64,000 nucleotides of DNA. Origin: Deferrisoma camini S3R1. GTDB taxonomy: Bacteria; Desulfobacterota; Deferrisomatia; Deferrisomatales; Deferrisomataceae. This document shows, one piece after another, positions 47,743-55,069 of this stretch (within the stretch, counting starts at the first letter, position 1; every line of letters starts with the position of its first letter). The stretch lies in contig NZ_JAFN01000001.1 of NCBI RefSeq assembly GCF_000526155.1, positions 4,136,001 through 4,200,000 of the forward strand, given 5' to 3'. The notes under the pieces are model-generated. The model saw only the letters and a list, made by a program, of their open reading frames with translations, made no database searches and was not told where the DNA came from. The position numbers and the translations under genes were made by a program.

Positions 47743-48094
47743 GGCGCAGATCCTAGGCCATCTCGGGCAGGACCCCGAGGTCCGGTACACGGCAGCAGGC
47801 ACTGCCGTCGCCAATCTCTCGCTCGCCACGAACTGGAAGGGCAAAGACGGCCGCGAGTCCACCGAATGGCACCGAGTGACCGTGTGGGGCGACCAAGCGG
47901 AATGGATTGGGAACGCGGCAAAAAAAGGCGACCTCGTGTTCGTAGAAGGCCGGATCCAGACCCGCAAATGGGAAGACCGGGAGGGCAACACCCGGTACCA
48001 GACCGAGATCGTGGCACACACGGCCGTGCCGCTGGGTCGCACGAAAAAGGCCCAGAACGCCGAGCCCGATCCCAACGACGACATCCCCTTCTAG
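47726..48094 (+). CDS. ssb: Single-stranded DNA-binding protein
   Basis: A 122-residue OB-fold SSB: INRAQILGHLGQDPEVRYTA, VANLSLATNW, TEWHRVTVWGDQAEW, GDLVFVEGRIQTRKWEDREG, and the acidic C-terminal tip DPNDDIPF that recruits replication partners. The linker is very short compared with the host-type 170-residue SSB, as usual in phages. Start ATG 47726. Confidence 0.95.
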   Translation: MPSINRAQILGHLGQDPEVRYTAAGTAVANLSLATNWKGKDGRESTEWHRVTVWGDQAEWIGNAAKKGDLVFVEGRIQTRKWEDREGNTRYQTEIVAHTAVPLGRTKKAQNAEPDPNDDIPF

Positions 48095-48104
48095 GAGGTG
48101 CGCC

Positions 48105-48353
48105 ATGTTGCTGACGCAGGACCGATTGGACCAGGCCGAGCGGCACGCGGCGGTGCAGCGGGCGACGCTGGGGCTCAAGCGCGCCCTCCCTTGCCCCGGC
48201 TGCGGCCTAACGGCCGAGCTGGAAATCCTGGAGACGGATCCGGTCGGACATGAGCCCTGGTATCGCGTGCGCTGCGGCTGGTGCGACTGGCAGGGGCCGG
48301 AATGCGACACCCCTGCCCTGGCGGTGGCCGAGTGGAACACGAGGGGTTCGTGA
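48105..48353 (+). CDS. Lar-like restriction-alleviation / zinc-binding protein
   Basis: An 82-residue protein with the Lar-family pattern: LPCPGCGLTAELEIL, WYRVRCGWCDWQGPECDTPA, AVAEWNTRG. Lar of the Rac prophage relieves type I restriction by modulating the host enzyme. The four Cys and final WN-R motif fit, but many proteins with this pattern have other or unknown roles, so the anti-restriction function is only a possibility. ATG 48105 with AGGAGG upstream. Confidence 0.68.
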   Translation: MLLTQDRLDQAERHAAVQRATLGLKRALPCPGCGLTAELEILETDPVGHEPWYRVRCGWCDWQGPECDTPALAVAEWNTRGS

Positions 48354-48381
48354 TGAGGCAACCGCTGAAGGAGGATAGCCC

Positions 48382-48606
48382 ATGAAACCACAGACCCGAG
48401 CCGTGCTGCGTGCGCTGGAACAGGGCCACACCCTCACGCCCATGGAGGCCCTGCGGGACCTGGGCGTGGGGCGGCTCAGCGCCAGGATCAAGGAGCTGCG
48501 TGACCTGGGGTACCCCATCGAGACCGAGAGGGTCACGGTGCCCACCCGGGGCGGGGGCGCCGTGGTGGCACGGTACAGGCTCGTGGGGAGGGAGGTGGCG
48601 GCATGA
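48382..48606 (+). CDS. Small helix-turn-helix protein (74 aa)
   Basis: A winged-helix protein: TRAVLRALEQGHTLTPMEAL, RDLGVGRLSARIKELRDLGY, PIETERVTVPTRGG, VVARYRLVG. This is the compact HTH domain often seen in phage early genes, with a wing formed by the last strands. Start ATG 48382 after GGAGGATAG. It overlaps the next gene. Confidence 0.75.
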   Translation: MKPQTRAVLRALEQGHTLTPMEALRDLGVGRLSARIKELRDLGYPIETERVTVPTRGGGAVVARYRLVGREVAA

Positions 48607-48704
48607 TTTGGCTCTTGATGGTGCTCATCTTCGTACTCGGCGGTCTCGTTGGTGTTGGCGTGGCGATTTTGTGGTTCTGCCACAACGTGAGGTTGTGGAG
48701 GTAA
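48603..48704 (+). CDS. 33-residue membrane peptide
   Basis: ATG 48603 overlaps the preceding stop (ATGA). The product is almost wholly one transmembrane helix (LLMVLIFVLGGLVGVGVAIL) with a short basic tail. It has the look of a phage membrane micro-protein; function unknown. It is too short for a family call. Confidence 0.5.
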   Translation: MIWLLMVLIFVLGGLVGVGVAILWFCHNVRLWR

Positions 48705-48735
48705 ACGCTTGGGCAGAAGCAGACCGGAGAACGGC

Positions 48736-48999
48736 ATGACGAGACGGCGGTTCGATCCACCAGTCAACGAACTCGAACGCCTCATCAACGAGGCAGACAG
48801 GATGTATGCCATGGCTAGCGCGGCCGGGACCATGACGTACGGCATCATCAGCCTACGCGATGGCCTGGTGAAACTGCACCGCAGGCTCTACGTGGCCGTG
48901 AACGCACACTGCACGTGCGGCGGCAGGGGGGCTGACGACCCTGATGCGTGCCCTGCGTGTTCGGTGTGGCACGCGGCTGTGGGGACTCTAGAGGAGTGA
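48736..48999 (+). CDS. Hypothetical phage protein with CxC...CxxC (87 aa)
   Basis: ATG 48736 is preferred to an upstream TTG at 48709. The product has a helical first half (NELERLINEADRMYAMASAA, GLVKLHRRLYVAVNA) and a Cys cluster (HCTCGGRGADDPDACPACS) likely to bind zinc. Function unknown. It ends 14 bases before a tRNA-like RNA structure. Confidence 0.62.
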   Translation: MTRRRFDPPVNELERLINEADRMYAMASAAGTMTYGIISLRDGLVKLHRRLYVAVNAHCTCGGRGADDPDACPACSVWHAAVGTLEE

Positions 49000-49012
49000 C
49001 CTGGGCCGAAAG

Positions 49013-49141
49013 CGCGCTGCGGCGTGGTGGGAACACGCTGAGGCACGGGTAGGTCGAAGAGGAAGGGCCCCGTTCGACAGGTGGAGGCCACAGATCAGGG
49101 AACTAGGCCCTGCACAGCCGGTTCGAATCCGGCCAGCGCGT
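49013..49141 (+). ncRNA. tRNA-like structured RNA with CTA-containing anticodon-type loop and an insertion
   Basis: Pairing is tRNA-like in order: a perfect 7-bp acceptor (CGCGCTG 49013-49019 with CAGCGCG 49134-49140); a D-type arm (GCGT/ACGC, nine-base loop with GGG); a 57-base insertion 49039-49095 with its own GTCGA/TCGAC stem; an anticodon-type arm (CAGGG/CCCTG, loop AACTAGG); four variable bases; and a T arm (GCCGG-TTCGAAT-CCGGC) abutting the acceptor. The central loop triplet would be CTA, but the base before it is A instead of the universal U. No CCA is encoded and the D-acceptor junction is CG rather than U8. It may be a decayed or intron-like tRNA, or a mimic. Confidence 0.5.
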
Positions 49142-49206
49142 GAGTAGGCCCGCCAGTTCAGCGACATGAAACCCCAGGGTTTGGCATGAGTGAACAGGAG
49201 GCGACG

Positions 49207-49776
49207 ATGCAACCGGACTTCGTGCTGGAAGGCGACCTCAAAGGCGTGACGGTGAAAGCCAACAACGGCAACACGAATCGGCTGGTGCTGACGCTCACGG
49301 GGGAGCGGGAGGACCTCTCGGATCCAGAAATCCAGCAGGCCATGGACACGGGCAGCGTGTACGCAAGGCGCGTGCTGGAGCTCACCGTGGAGGCTGGGCC
49401 CCGGTTCGAGGTGGGATGGATTGCCGCGATCGCCGTGAAGGCGCACCCCGAGCACGGAACGGTGCTGACCTGGCGGGTGGCGGCCGAGGTCCGACTGGAC
49501 CAGGTGGCCGACGTGCTGGCGCAGATCGTGCCGAGGCAAGGCGCGTGGATCGGTGTCAGCGGCCGCATGCCGCGGCGGCAGCTCGACCTCGCTGGGATAA
49601 CCCACGATGCAGCCAAGGAGATCGAGGCGGGCCTCAAGGCCAAGGGGCACGACGTCACGGTGGAGGTCGTCCGGCCGGACGGGGAGACGGATCCACATAG
49701 GGCCTTTGCCGACGAGATCGCGGCCGGGATGCAGGCTCATGGCGTCCCGGTCGTGGACGCAGGGGAGGCCGCGTGA
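49207..49776 (+). CDS. Hypothetical phage protein (189 aa)
   Basis: ATG 49207 follows AGGAGG; an in-frame ATG at 49186 would put that site inside the gene. The first 100 residues are beta-rich (FVLEGDLKGVTVKANNGNTN, RLVLTLTGE, YARRVLELTVEAGPRFEVGW, VLTWRVAAEVR), the rest helical. No family is recognised. It overlaps the nuclease-like gene that follows, and sits in the replication gene group. Confidence 0.65.
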   Translation: MQPDFVLEGDLKGVTVKANNGNTNRLVLTLTGEREDLSDPEIQQAMDTGSVYARRVLELTVEAGPRFEVGWIAAIAVKAHPEHGTVLTWRVAAEVRLDQVADVLAQIVPRQGAWIGVSGRMPRRQLDLAGITHDAAKEIEAGLKAKGHDVTVEVVRPDGETDPHRAFADEIAAGMQAHGVPVVDAGEAA

Positions 49777-50135
49777 TGCGGCTGCGGGGGCCCACTGCCC
49801 GGCGCAGGCTGCGCATGGGGAGCCGAGCGGAGGAGGAGCTGGCCGTGCAAGTGCAGGTGGCCGGCCTGCCCGAGCCGGAGCGGGAGTTCCGGTTCCACCC
49901 GGCCCGCAAGTGGCGGTTCGACTTCTCGTGGCCCGACCGGAGGCTGGCCGTGGAGGTGGAGGGCGGGGTCTGGACCCAGGGACGGCACGTGCGGGGCCAG
50001 GGGTTCGAGGCCGATTGCGAGAAGTACGCCGAGGCCGTGGCCATGGGCTGGCGCGTGATGCGCGTGACGCCCCGGCAGATTCGCGATGGCCGAGCCCTGG
50101 ACTGGATCACACGGGCGCTGAGACGGGAGGCGTGA
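49776..50135 (+). CDS. DUF559/Vsr-like endonuclease
   Basis: A 119-residue PD-(D/E)XK nuclease candidate. EREFRFHPARKWRFDFSWPD supplies the Asp of the core and LAVEVEGGVW the E-x-E, followed by FEADCEKYAEAVAMGWRVMR with the conserved K/Y helix and strand. This layout is typical of phage-encoded junction or repair nucleases next to replication genes. Starts at ATG 49776, one base into the previous stop (or GTG 49773). Substrate inferred only. Confidence 0.75.
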   Translation: MRLRGPTARRRLRMGSRAEEELAVQVQVAGLPEPEREFRFHPARKWRFDFSWPDRRLAVEVEGGVWTQGRHVRGQGFEADCEKYAEAVAMGWRVMRVTPRQIRDGRALDWITRALRREA

Positions 50136-50136
50136 G

Positions 50137-51099
50137 GTGGCACGGATACGGACAATCAAGCCGAGTTTCTTCTTAGACGACGAACTCGCAGAGCTCCCTT
50201 ACGCGGCTCGGCTGCTCTTTGCGGGCCTGTGGTGCCTGGCGGATCGCGAGGGCCGCCTCGAGGACCGGCCCAAGAGGATCAAGGCCGAGGTTCTCCCCTA
50301 CGACGACGAAGACGTGGACGCGCTACTCACCGCCTTGGCCGAAGCCGGGTTCGTGCAGCGCTACGAGGTGGACGGTGCGCGGTACATCCAGGTGGTGAAC
50401 TTCGCGAAGCACCAGAAGCCGAACCACCGTGAGGCCGCGAGCACGATTCCACCGCCCGGTGGCAACGGGTCACAACCTTTCCCGGGCACACCCGGGCATG
50501 CCCAGGAAAGGCAGGGCACGCGTGACAATCCTTCCCGGGCATACCCCGGGGGAACAGGAAGGGAACAGGAAGGGAATATAGCATCCTCCTCCCTTCGGTC
50601 GGAGGATGCTTGCGCGGAGCCTTCGCGAGCTCCGGCTCCCGCGCTGCCGGCCGGCACCGCCCCGGGGCGAGATGAGGCGCCACCCGACAACGCCGACCCG
50701 CCCCCAGTGATCACGCTGCCCACGAACAGGCGAGGCACCGAGTACCCGGTGACCAAAGCCCAGGTCGCCGAGTGGGCCGAGCTCTACCCCGCCGTGGACG
50801 TGGTGCAGGAGTTGCGCAAGATGCGCGGCTGGCTCCTGGCCAACAAGACGCGGCGCAAGACAGCACGGGGCATGCCCAAGTTCATCAACGCCTGGCTGAC
50901 CAAGGAGCAGGACCGGGGAGGCGCGAAGGCCAGGGCCTCGCCTGCGACACCCACGTCAGGCAACGGAAGGGGGCTGGCGGCTGCTGTGTCCAAGTTCGGC
51001 GCGAGAGTTCGGCAGGAGGTGCACCATGACGACGGAACAGGCGACCGAGATCGTGGCGAGGGTGTTCGCGCGTTACCCGGGGTCGGCCGCAACGGTTGA
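50137..51099 (+). CDS. Phage replication initiator-like protein
   Basis: A 320-residue protein with the widespread phage replication N-terminus: ARIRTIKPSFFLDDELAELP, YAARLLFAGLWCLADREGRL, EDRPKRIKAEVLPYDDEDVD, a winged-helix domain. The middle (about 110-190) is a Gly/Pro/Ala-rich linker encoded by repeat-rich DNA, and the C-terminal part (VTKAQVAEWAELYPAVDVVQ, FINAWLTKEQ) resembles the end of replisome organisers. The final 25 residues overlap the following gene. GTG start at 50137. It probably recruits the helicase to the phage origin, which may lie inside this gene. Confidence 0.8.
   Translation: MARIRTIKPSFFLDDELAELPYAARLLFAGLWCLADREGRLEDRPKRIKAEVLPYDDEDVDALLTALAEAGFVQRYEVDGARYIQVVNFAKHQKPNHREAASTIPPPGGNGSQPFPGTPGHAQERQGTRDNPSRAYPGGTGREQEGNIASSSLRSEDACAEPSRAPAPALPAGTAPGRDEAPPDNADPPPVITLPTNRRGTEYPVTKAQVAEWAELYPAVDVVQELRKMRGWLLANKTRRKTARGMPKFINAWLTKEQDRGGAKARASPATPTSGNGRGLAAAVSKFGARVRQEVHHDDGTGDRDRGEGVRALPGVGRNG
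50476..50609. repeat. Repeat cluster and hairpin inside the replication gene, candidate phage origin
   Basis: Two related blocks, CCTTTCCCGGGCACACCCGG (50476-) and CCTTCCCGGGCATACCCCGG (50530-), are followed by 11-bp direct repeats GGAACAGGAAG (50551 and 50562), an AATATA, and a 9-bp hairpin (GCATCCTCC/GGAGGATGC, 50581-50609). The layout of iteron-like repeats, A/T patch and hairpin within the linker of an initiator gene recalls the lambda origin in gene O. Confidence 0.45.
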
Positions 51100-51388
51100 C
51101 GAGCTTGTGGTTGCCGAATGGGTCGCGGAGTTCCAGGAACGGTTCGAGGCGTACCCGCCAGAGAAGATCTTGGAGTACGCCAGGGATGCGACACGTAGGA
51201 TGCCAGGGCAGTACGCGCCGAGCTTGCCTCAGCTCTGCGAGGCGATCCTGGAACGGCTGCACCGGGAGGAACAGACCCTCTTGCGCCTGGTGGAGCCGCC
51301 ACCCAGTGAGACCGAGCGCAAGCGGGCACAGGCGTTCCTGCGCGAGATCTCGGCCAGGATCGGCCGGGGAACGGAGGCTGCGTCATGA
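51026..51388 (+). CDS. Possible helicase-loader-like phage protein (120 aa)
   Basis: ATG 51026 overlaps the end of the initiator gene. The product has VVAEWVAEFQERFEAYPPEK, ILEYARDATRRMPGQYAPSL, PQLCEAILERLHREEQ: the pattern of a helix, a YPP turn and a P-x-L-x-x-x-I segment found in phage helicase-loader/inhibitor proteins. Position after an initiator supports the idea. No AAA+ motif is present. Moderate certainty only. Confidence 0.55.
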   Translation: MTTEQATEIVARVFARYPGSAATVDELVVAEWVAEFQERFEAYPPEKILEYARDATRRMPGQYAPSLPQLCEAILERLHREEQTLLRLVEPPPSETERKRAQAFLREISARIGRGTEAAS

Positions 51389-51681
51389 GCGGCTTGGTGG
51401 GACTGGACGTTGTGAACGCGCTGATGGACCGGGTGGCGGCCGTGGAGCTTGAGCACGGGCCGATCGCGACCGCTCACGAGGGCTACGGCCTCTTGGCCGA
51501 GGAGGTCGCCGAGCTCCTGGACGAGATCCGCCACCGGGACCGCGTCTGGCGCCGGATCGAGGAAGAGGCCATAGACGTGGCCGTGGTGGCCCTGCGAATC
51601 GCCGCGCTGGCCCGGGCCCACACGGCGGACCTGTGGAAAGACGAGGGTGGCCATGGGATACGCTGCGCTCAAGCTTGCTGA
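51385..51681 (+). CDS. MazG-like nucleotide pyrophosphohydrolase
   Basis: A 98-residue all-alpha NTP pyrophosphohydrolase. HGPIATAHEGYGLLAEEVAE, LLDEIRHRD, then IEEEAIDVAVVALRIA show the EExxE...ExxD metal-binding pattern of MazG/dUTPase-like proteins. Phage members tune nucleotide pools or alarmones during infection. ATG 51385 overlaps the upstream stop (ATGA). Confidence 0.78.
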   Translation: MSGLVGLDVVNALMDRVAAVELEHGPIATAHEGYGLLAEEVAELLDEIRHRDRVWRRIEEEAIDVAVVALRIAALARAHTADLWKDEGGHGIRCAQAC

Positions 51682-51922
51682 TCCCACCCCTCCTGCCGCA
51701 CCCCCCGAGCAACGCCTGTGGCAGGCCGTCGTGAGGCACGCTGTGGAGACGCTCCTCTACCCCGAGCAGCAGTGCCGACGGATGCAGCGGCGCGATCCAG
51801 AGCTTCTCGTAGAGCAGGAACAAGCGTACTTCAGGTCGCCCTTGTTCGAACTGCACTGTTCGTGGGCCGGACTCGATCCGTTCAAGCTACGGGCGGCGCT
51901 GCGGAAAGCGGGGCTGCTGTGA
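51653..51922 (+). CDS. Hypothetical phage protein (89 aa)
   Basis: ATG 51653 is preferred to GTG 51647. The product is helical: EQRLWQAVVRHAVETLLYPE, LVEQEQAYFRSPLFELHCSW, AGLDPFKLRAALRKAGLL. Proteins with this ending (helix, DPF, R-A-L) commonly occur just before phage late genes and may be regulators of late transcription, but I do not recognise a named family. Confidence 0.62.
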   Translation: MGYAALKLADPTPPAAPPEQRLWQAVVRHAVETLLYPEQQCRRMQRRDPELLVEQEQAYFRSPLFELHCSWAGLDPFKLRAALRKAGLL

Positions 51923-51951
51923 ACCAGTGGCGTATGGGAGGGAGGTGACAG

Positions 51952-52242
51952 ATGGCGAGATTGACGAAGTGCTCTTGTTGCGGCGGGGACGTGTCCTCCC
52001 GCGCGTGGTTCTGCCCCTCCTGCGGGCACCCTGTCTCTTCCCTGGAGTGGACGGACACGGACAAGGCTATAGCGGCCGTCCTCACCGTGATCGTTCCCGG
52101 AGGGGGGCATGTGTACAAGAAGCAGTTCCGACAGGCGTTCCTTTGGTTCTGCGGGGTGCTGCTTGGATACGCCCTCTTGCTTGTTCCGGGGCTGGTGTTG
52201 CACGGGTTCTGTGTTCTGTCCGCCATGAAGGCGCCAGAGTAG
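51952..52242 (+). CDS. Zinc-ribbon membrane protein (96 aa)
   Basis: ATG 51952 follows GGAGG. The N-terminus is a double zinc ribbon (CSCCGGDVSSRAWFCPSCG); the rest has two membrane segments (IAAVLTVIVPGGGHVYKKQF, FLWFCGVLLGYALLLVPGLV) matching the TM2-like glycine-rich hairpin with its GGGHVYKKQ turn. Similar proteins are widespread and of unknown function. Confidence 0.72.
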   Translation: MARLTKCSCCGGDVSSRAWFCPSCGHPVSSLEWTDTDKAIAAVLTVIVPGGGHVYKKQFRQAFLWFCGVLLGYALLLVPGLVLHGFCVLSAMKAPE

Positions 52243-52257
52243 GCGGAGAGAGGCTGA

Positions 52258-52431
52258 ATGAAGGGCGACCGGACCATCAGGCGTTGGCTGGTGTTCCTGC
52301 AGCGAGTACGGCAACAGCGCCCACTGCCTGTCTGGTGTCCCAAATGCCAAACCCCTCTGGGCAAGGTTTGGGGACGCTACGAGTTGCGCTGCACGTCATG
52401 CGGCAAGATCACGGCCGGGATGCGAAGTTGA
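52258..52431 (+). CDS. Com-like zinc finger protein (57 aa)
   Basis: ATG 52258 to TGA 52429-52431. The product has WCPKCQTPLGKVWGRYELRC, TSCGKI: a compact CxxC...CxxC finger as in phage Mu Com, which activates translation of the mom DNA-modification gene. No mom-like gene is visible in the window, so the target is unknown. It is the last gene before the late-operon spacer. Confidence 0.6.
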   Translation: MKGDRTIRRWLVFLQRVRQQRPLPVWCPKCQTPLGKVWGRYELRCTSCGKITAGMRS

Positions 52432-52581
52432 GATAGGGCATGTTTCGCTATTGCGAGGCCTAGACATGCTCGTTTAACTGTGCATCGAGACTCCACGGAG
52501 GGAGTGCCCAGGCCGCGCAGGGAGAGGCTGACCATGGATGGAGCCGCCCGAGGGGGTGGAAGGCCCCCGCACCGAAAGAGA

Positions 52582-52629
52582 CCCGCCTTGGCAACGGGAT
52601 TGTCCGTTGTTCTGGCGGGTTTTGTCTTT
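52582..52629 (+). terminator. Rho-independent terminator before the late operon
   Basis: A two-part stem, CCCGCC...GGCGGG enclosing CAACGG-GATTGT-CCGTTG, is followed by TTTTGTCTTT. It closes the early/middle transcript; the structural operon starts at 52719. The 90 bases between show no consensus promoter. Confidence 0.85.
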
Positions 52630-52718
52630 ACGGGTCCTTCCGGGGCCGAAAACCGCGGGTACGCGGCGAGGCGCGATGTTTTCCTAGGCACCGGGGCTGC
52701 CTAAGGGGACCGGGACCA

Positions 52719-53330
52719 ATGGCAGCGGAGGGTTGCACGCAACGGCAGGTGGCCGAGGCCTTGGGAGTCTCCCCCCGCCACGTGAGGCGGTTGATCGAGG
52801 ACGGGGTGCTCCCCAGGCCGAAGGGCCCCCGTCGGTACGACCTCGCGGCCTGCGTGGAGGCGTACTACCGGTGGAAGTTCGACCGGGGAGACGACGGGGA
52901 CTCCCCCGACCTGGCCCGGGAGCGGGCGTTGCTGGCCCGCAGTCAGCGCCAGAAGGTGGAGCTGGAGCTCCGGGTGCGCCGGCAGGAGCTCGTGGAGCTC
53001 GACCGGGTGGAGGCGGCGCTCACCGACGTTTTCGCTCGGTGCCGGGCAAAGCTCTTGGCGCTCCCCACGAAGGCGGCGCCGCTCCTGGTAGGCGTGGACT
53101 CGCTTCCGCGGGTGAAGGACGCCCTCGATGGGCTCGTCCGGGAAGTCTTGACGGAGCTCGCCACGCTCGACGTGGAAAGACTGACGGAATCGCATGGGGC
53201 TGACGGAGACGATCCAACGGGCGCTGAGGACATGGGCCCCGCCGCCGAAGCTGACGGTGAGCGAGTGGGCCGACGCAAGGCGCGTGCTCAGTCCCGAGGC
53301 AAGCGCAGAGCCCGGGCAGTGGGCCACTGA
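52719..53330 (+). CDS. Terminase small subunit, Nu1-like
   Basis: A 203-residue DNA-packaging protein. The N-terminal winged helix (TQRQVAEALGVSPRHVRRLI) recognises the packaging site; the middle is a helical oligomerisation region (ARERALLARSQRQKVELELR, RVEAALTDVFARCRAKLL) with VLTELATLDVERL, and the C-terminus is an acidic/basic tail that overlaps the large-subunit gene by 137 bases. Lambda Nu1 has the same domain order. Start ATG 52719. Confidence 0.87.
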   Translation: MAAEGCTQRQVAEALGVSPRHVRRLIEDGVLPRPKGPRRYDLAACVEAYYRWKFDRGDDGDSPDLARERALLARSQRQKVELELRVRRQELVELDRVEAALTDVFARCRAKLLALPTKAAPLLVGVDSLPRVKDALDGLVREVLTELATLDVERLTESHGADGDDPTGAEDMGPAAEADGERVGRRKARAQSRGKRRARAVGH

Positions 53331-55068
53331 TCGTGTCCCGTACCTACGGGGGATCATGGACGCCTTCTCGGACCCCGAGGTGGACACGGTGACGGTGATG
53401 AAATCCGCCCAGGTGGGCGGGACGGAGTTCATCCTGAACGTGATCGGCTACCACATCGACCAGGATCCGGCCCCGATGCTCGTGCTCCAGCCGACGCTGG
53501 AGATGGGGCAGACGTTCTCGAAGGACCGGCTCGCCCCGATGCTCCGGGACACGCCATGCCTGAGGGGCAAGGTTCAGGACGCCAAGGCCCGGAACAGCGG
53601 GAACACCCTGCTCCACAAGACGTTCCCGGGCGGCCACATCACGATCGCTGGGGCGAACAGCCCGGCTGGTCTCGCATCGAGGCCCATCCGGATCGTGCTC
53701 TGCGATGAGGTGGACCGGTACCCCCCTTCGGCCGGCACAGAGGGCGACCCCGTGAACCTCGCGTTCAAGCGCTCGACCACGTTCTGGAACCGGAAGCGGG
53801 CTTTGATCTCGACCCCGACGATCAAGGGGCTCTCGCGGATCGAAGCGAGCTTCGAGGAATCGGACCAGCGGCGGTTCTGGGTTCCGTGCCCGGAGTGCGG
53901 GGAGCCCCAGGTGCTCCGTTGGGCTCAGGTGCGGTGGGAGCCGGGCAAGCCGGAAACGGCCTGGTACGAGTGCGAGCACTGCAGGGCCCACTGGGACGAC
54001 GCGAAGCGTTGGGAGGCGATTCGGCACGGGGAGTGGAGGGCCGAGGGGGAGTTCCGCGGGCATGCCGGGTTTCATGTGTGGGAGGCCTACAGCCCGTGGG
54101 TGCGGTTGTCGGAGATCGTGGCGGCGTTCCTTGAGGCCAAGAAGCGGCCCGAGACGCTCCAAACCTGGGTGAACACGAGCCTCGGCGAGACCTGGGAGGA
54201 ACAAGGCGACGAGGTGGACGGCCACGAGCTCCAGGAACGGTGCGAACAGTGGGATCCGGAGGTCCTCCCGGAGGGCGTCGTGGTGCTCACGGCCGGCGCC
54301 GACGTCCAGGACGATCGGATCGAGGTGGAGGTGGTCGGATGGGGCCGGGACGAGGAGTCCTGGTCTGTCGCCTGGGAAACGCTGTGGGGCGACCCGCGGA
54401 AGCCTGCTGTGTGGCGGGAGCTCGATCGGTTCCTGCAGCGGCGCTGGGACCACAGCCTGGAAGGCGTGCGGCTCGGCATCGCGGCAGCGTTCATCGACTC
54501 GGGGCACCTCCCCAAGGAGGTCCACAAGTTCACCCGCGGGAAGGCAGGGCGGCGGGTCTTCGCGTGCCGCGGCTCTTCGGAGCCCGGGAAGCCGCTCCTG
54601 GCCGGCGTAAGCCGCCGGAACGGCCAGCGCGTGCCCGTGTACTACGTCGGCACCGACACGGCCAAGGGCACGATCCTGGCCCGGCTGAAGATCGAGGAGC
54701 CCGGGCCGGGGTACATGCATTTCCCCATCGGCCGGGACCGGGAGTACTTCGAGCAACTCACAGCGGAGAAGGCCGTTCGGAGGTACCGGAAGGGGCAGCC
54801 CTACCGGGAGTGGATCAAGAAGCGGGCTCGCAACGAGGCCCTGGACTGCCGGGTGTACGCGATGGCGGCCCTGGAGCAGCTCAACGCCAACCTGGACAAG
54901 CTGGCGGCCCAGCTCGAACGGCAGGCCGAGGCGGCCCAGCAGAAGACCCGGGAGCTCCTCGAAGACGCGGAAGATGCTGGGGTGACCCGGGAGGCCGTGG
55001 CCGCGGCGCACAAGCGCGTCCGGCCGAGGGCGCGTCGAGCCAGCTGGGTGACCGGATGGAGGCGTTGA
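53194..55068 (+). CDS. Terminase large subunit, lambda GpA family
   Basis: A 624-residue packaging motor and nuclease. The N-terminal LTVSEWADARRVLSPEAS is the GpA family entry; MKSAQVGGTEFILNVIGY carries the Walker A-like (adenine/Q and GGTE) region, VLCDEVDRYPPSAGTEGDP the Walker B, and LISTPTIKG the coupling motif. A zinc ribbon (CPECGEP...CEHCRAHWDD) lies mid-protein. The nuclease part has TAGADVQDDRIEVEVVGWG and the late AFIDSGHLPKEV and NEALDCRVYAMAALE. A GpA-type terminase points to cohesive-end packaging like lambda. Confidence 0.95.
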   Translation: MGLTETIQRALRTWAPPPKLTVSEWADARRVLSPEASAEPGQWATDRVPYLRGIMDAFSDPEVDTVTVMKSAQVGGTEFILNVIGYHIDQDPAPMLVLQPTLEMGQTFSKDRLAPMLRDTPCLRGKVQDAKARNSGNTLLHKTFPGGHITIAGANSPAGLASRPIRIVLCDEVDRYPPSAGTEGDPVNLAFKRSTTFWNRKRALISTPTIKGLSRIEASFEESDQRRFWVPCPECGEPQVLRWAQVRWEPGKPETAWYECEHCRAHWDDAKRWEAIRHGEWRAEGEFRGHAGFHVWEAYSPWVRLSEIVAAFLEAKKRPETLQTWVNTSLGETWEEQGDEVDGHELQERCEQWDPEVLPEGVVVLTAGADVQDDRIEVEVVGWGRDEESWSVAWETLWGDPRKPAVWRELDRFLQRRWDHSLEGVRLGIAAAFIDSGHLPKEVHKFTRGKAGRRVFACRGSSEPGKPLLAGVSRRNGQRVPVYYVGTDTAKGTILARLKIEEPGPGYMHFPIGRDREYFEQLTAEKAVRRYRKGQPYREWIKKRARNEALDCRVYAMAALEQLNANLDKLAAQLERQAEAAQQKTRELLEDAEDAGVTREAVAAAHKRVRPRARRASWVTGWRR

Positions 55069-55069
55069 C

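Noticed and set aside
52480-52704. Rightward 74-codon frame before the terminase genes
   Set aside because: It covers a strong terminator hairpin with T-run and lacks protein-like character.
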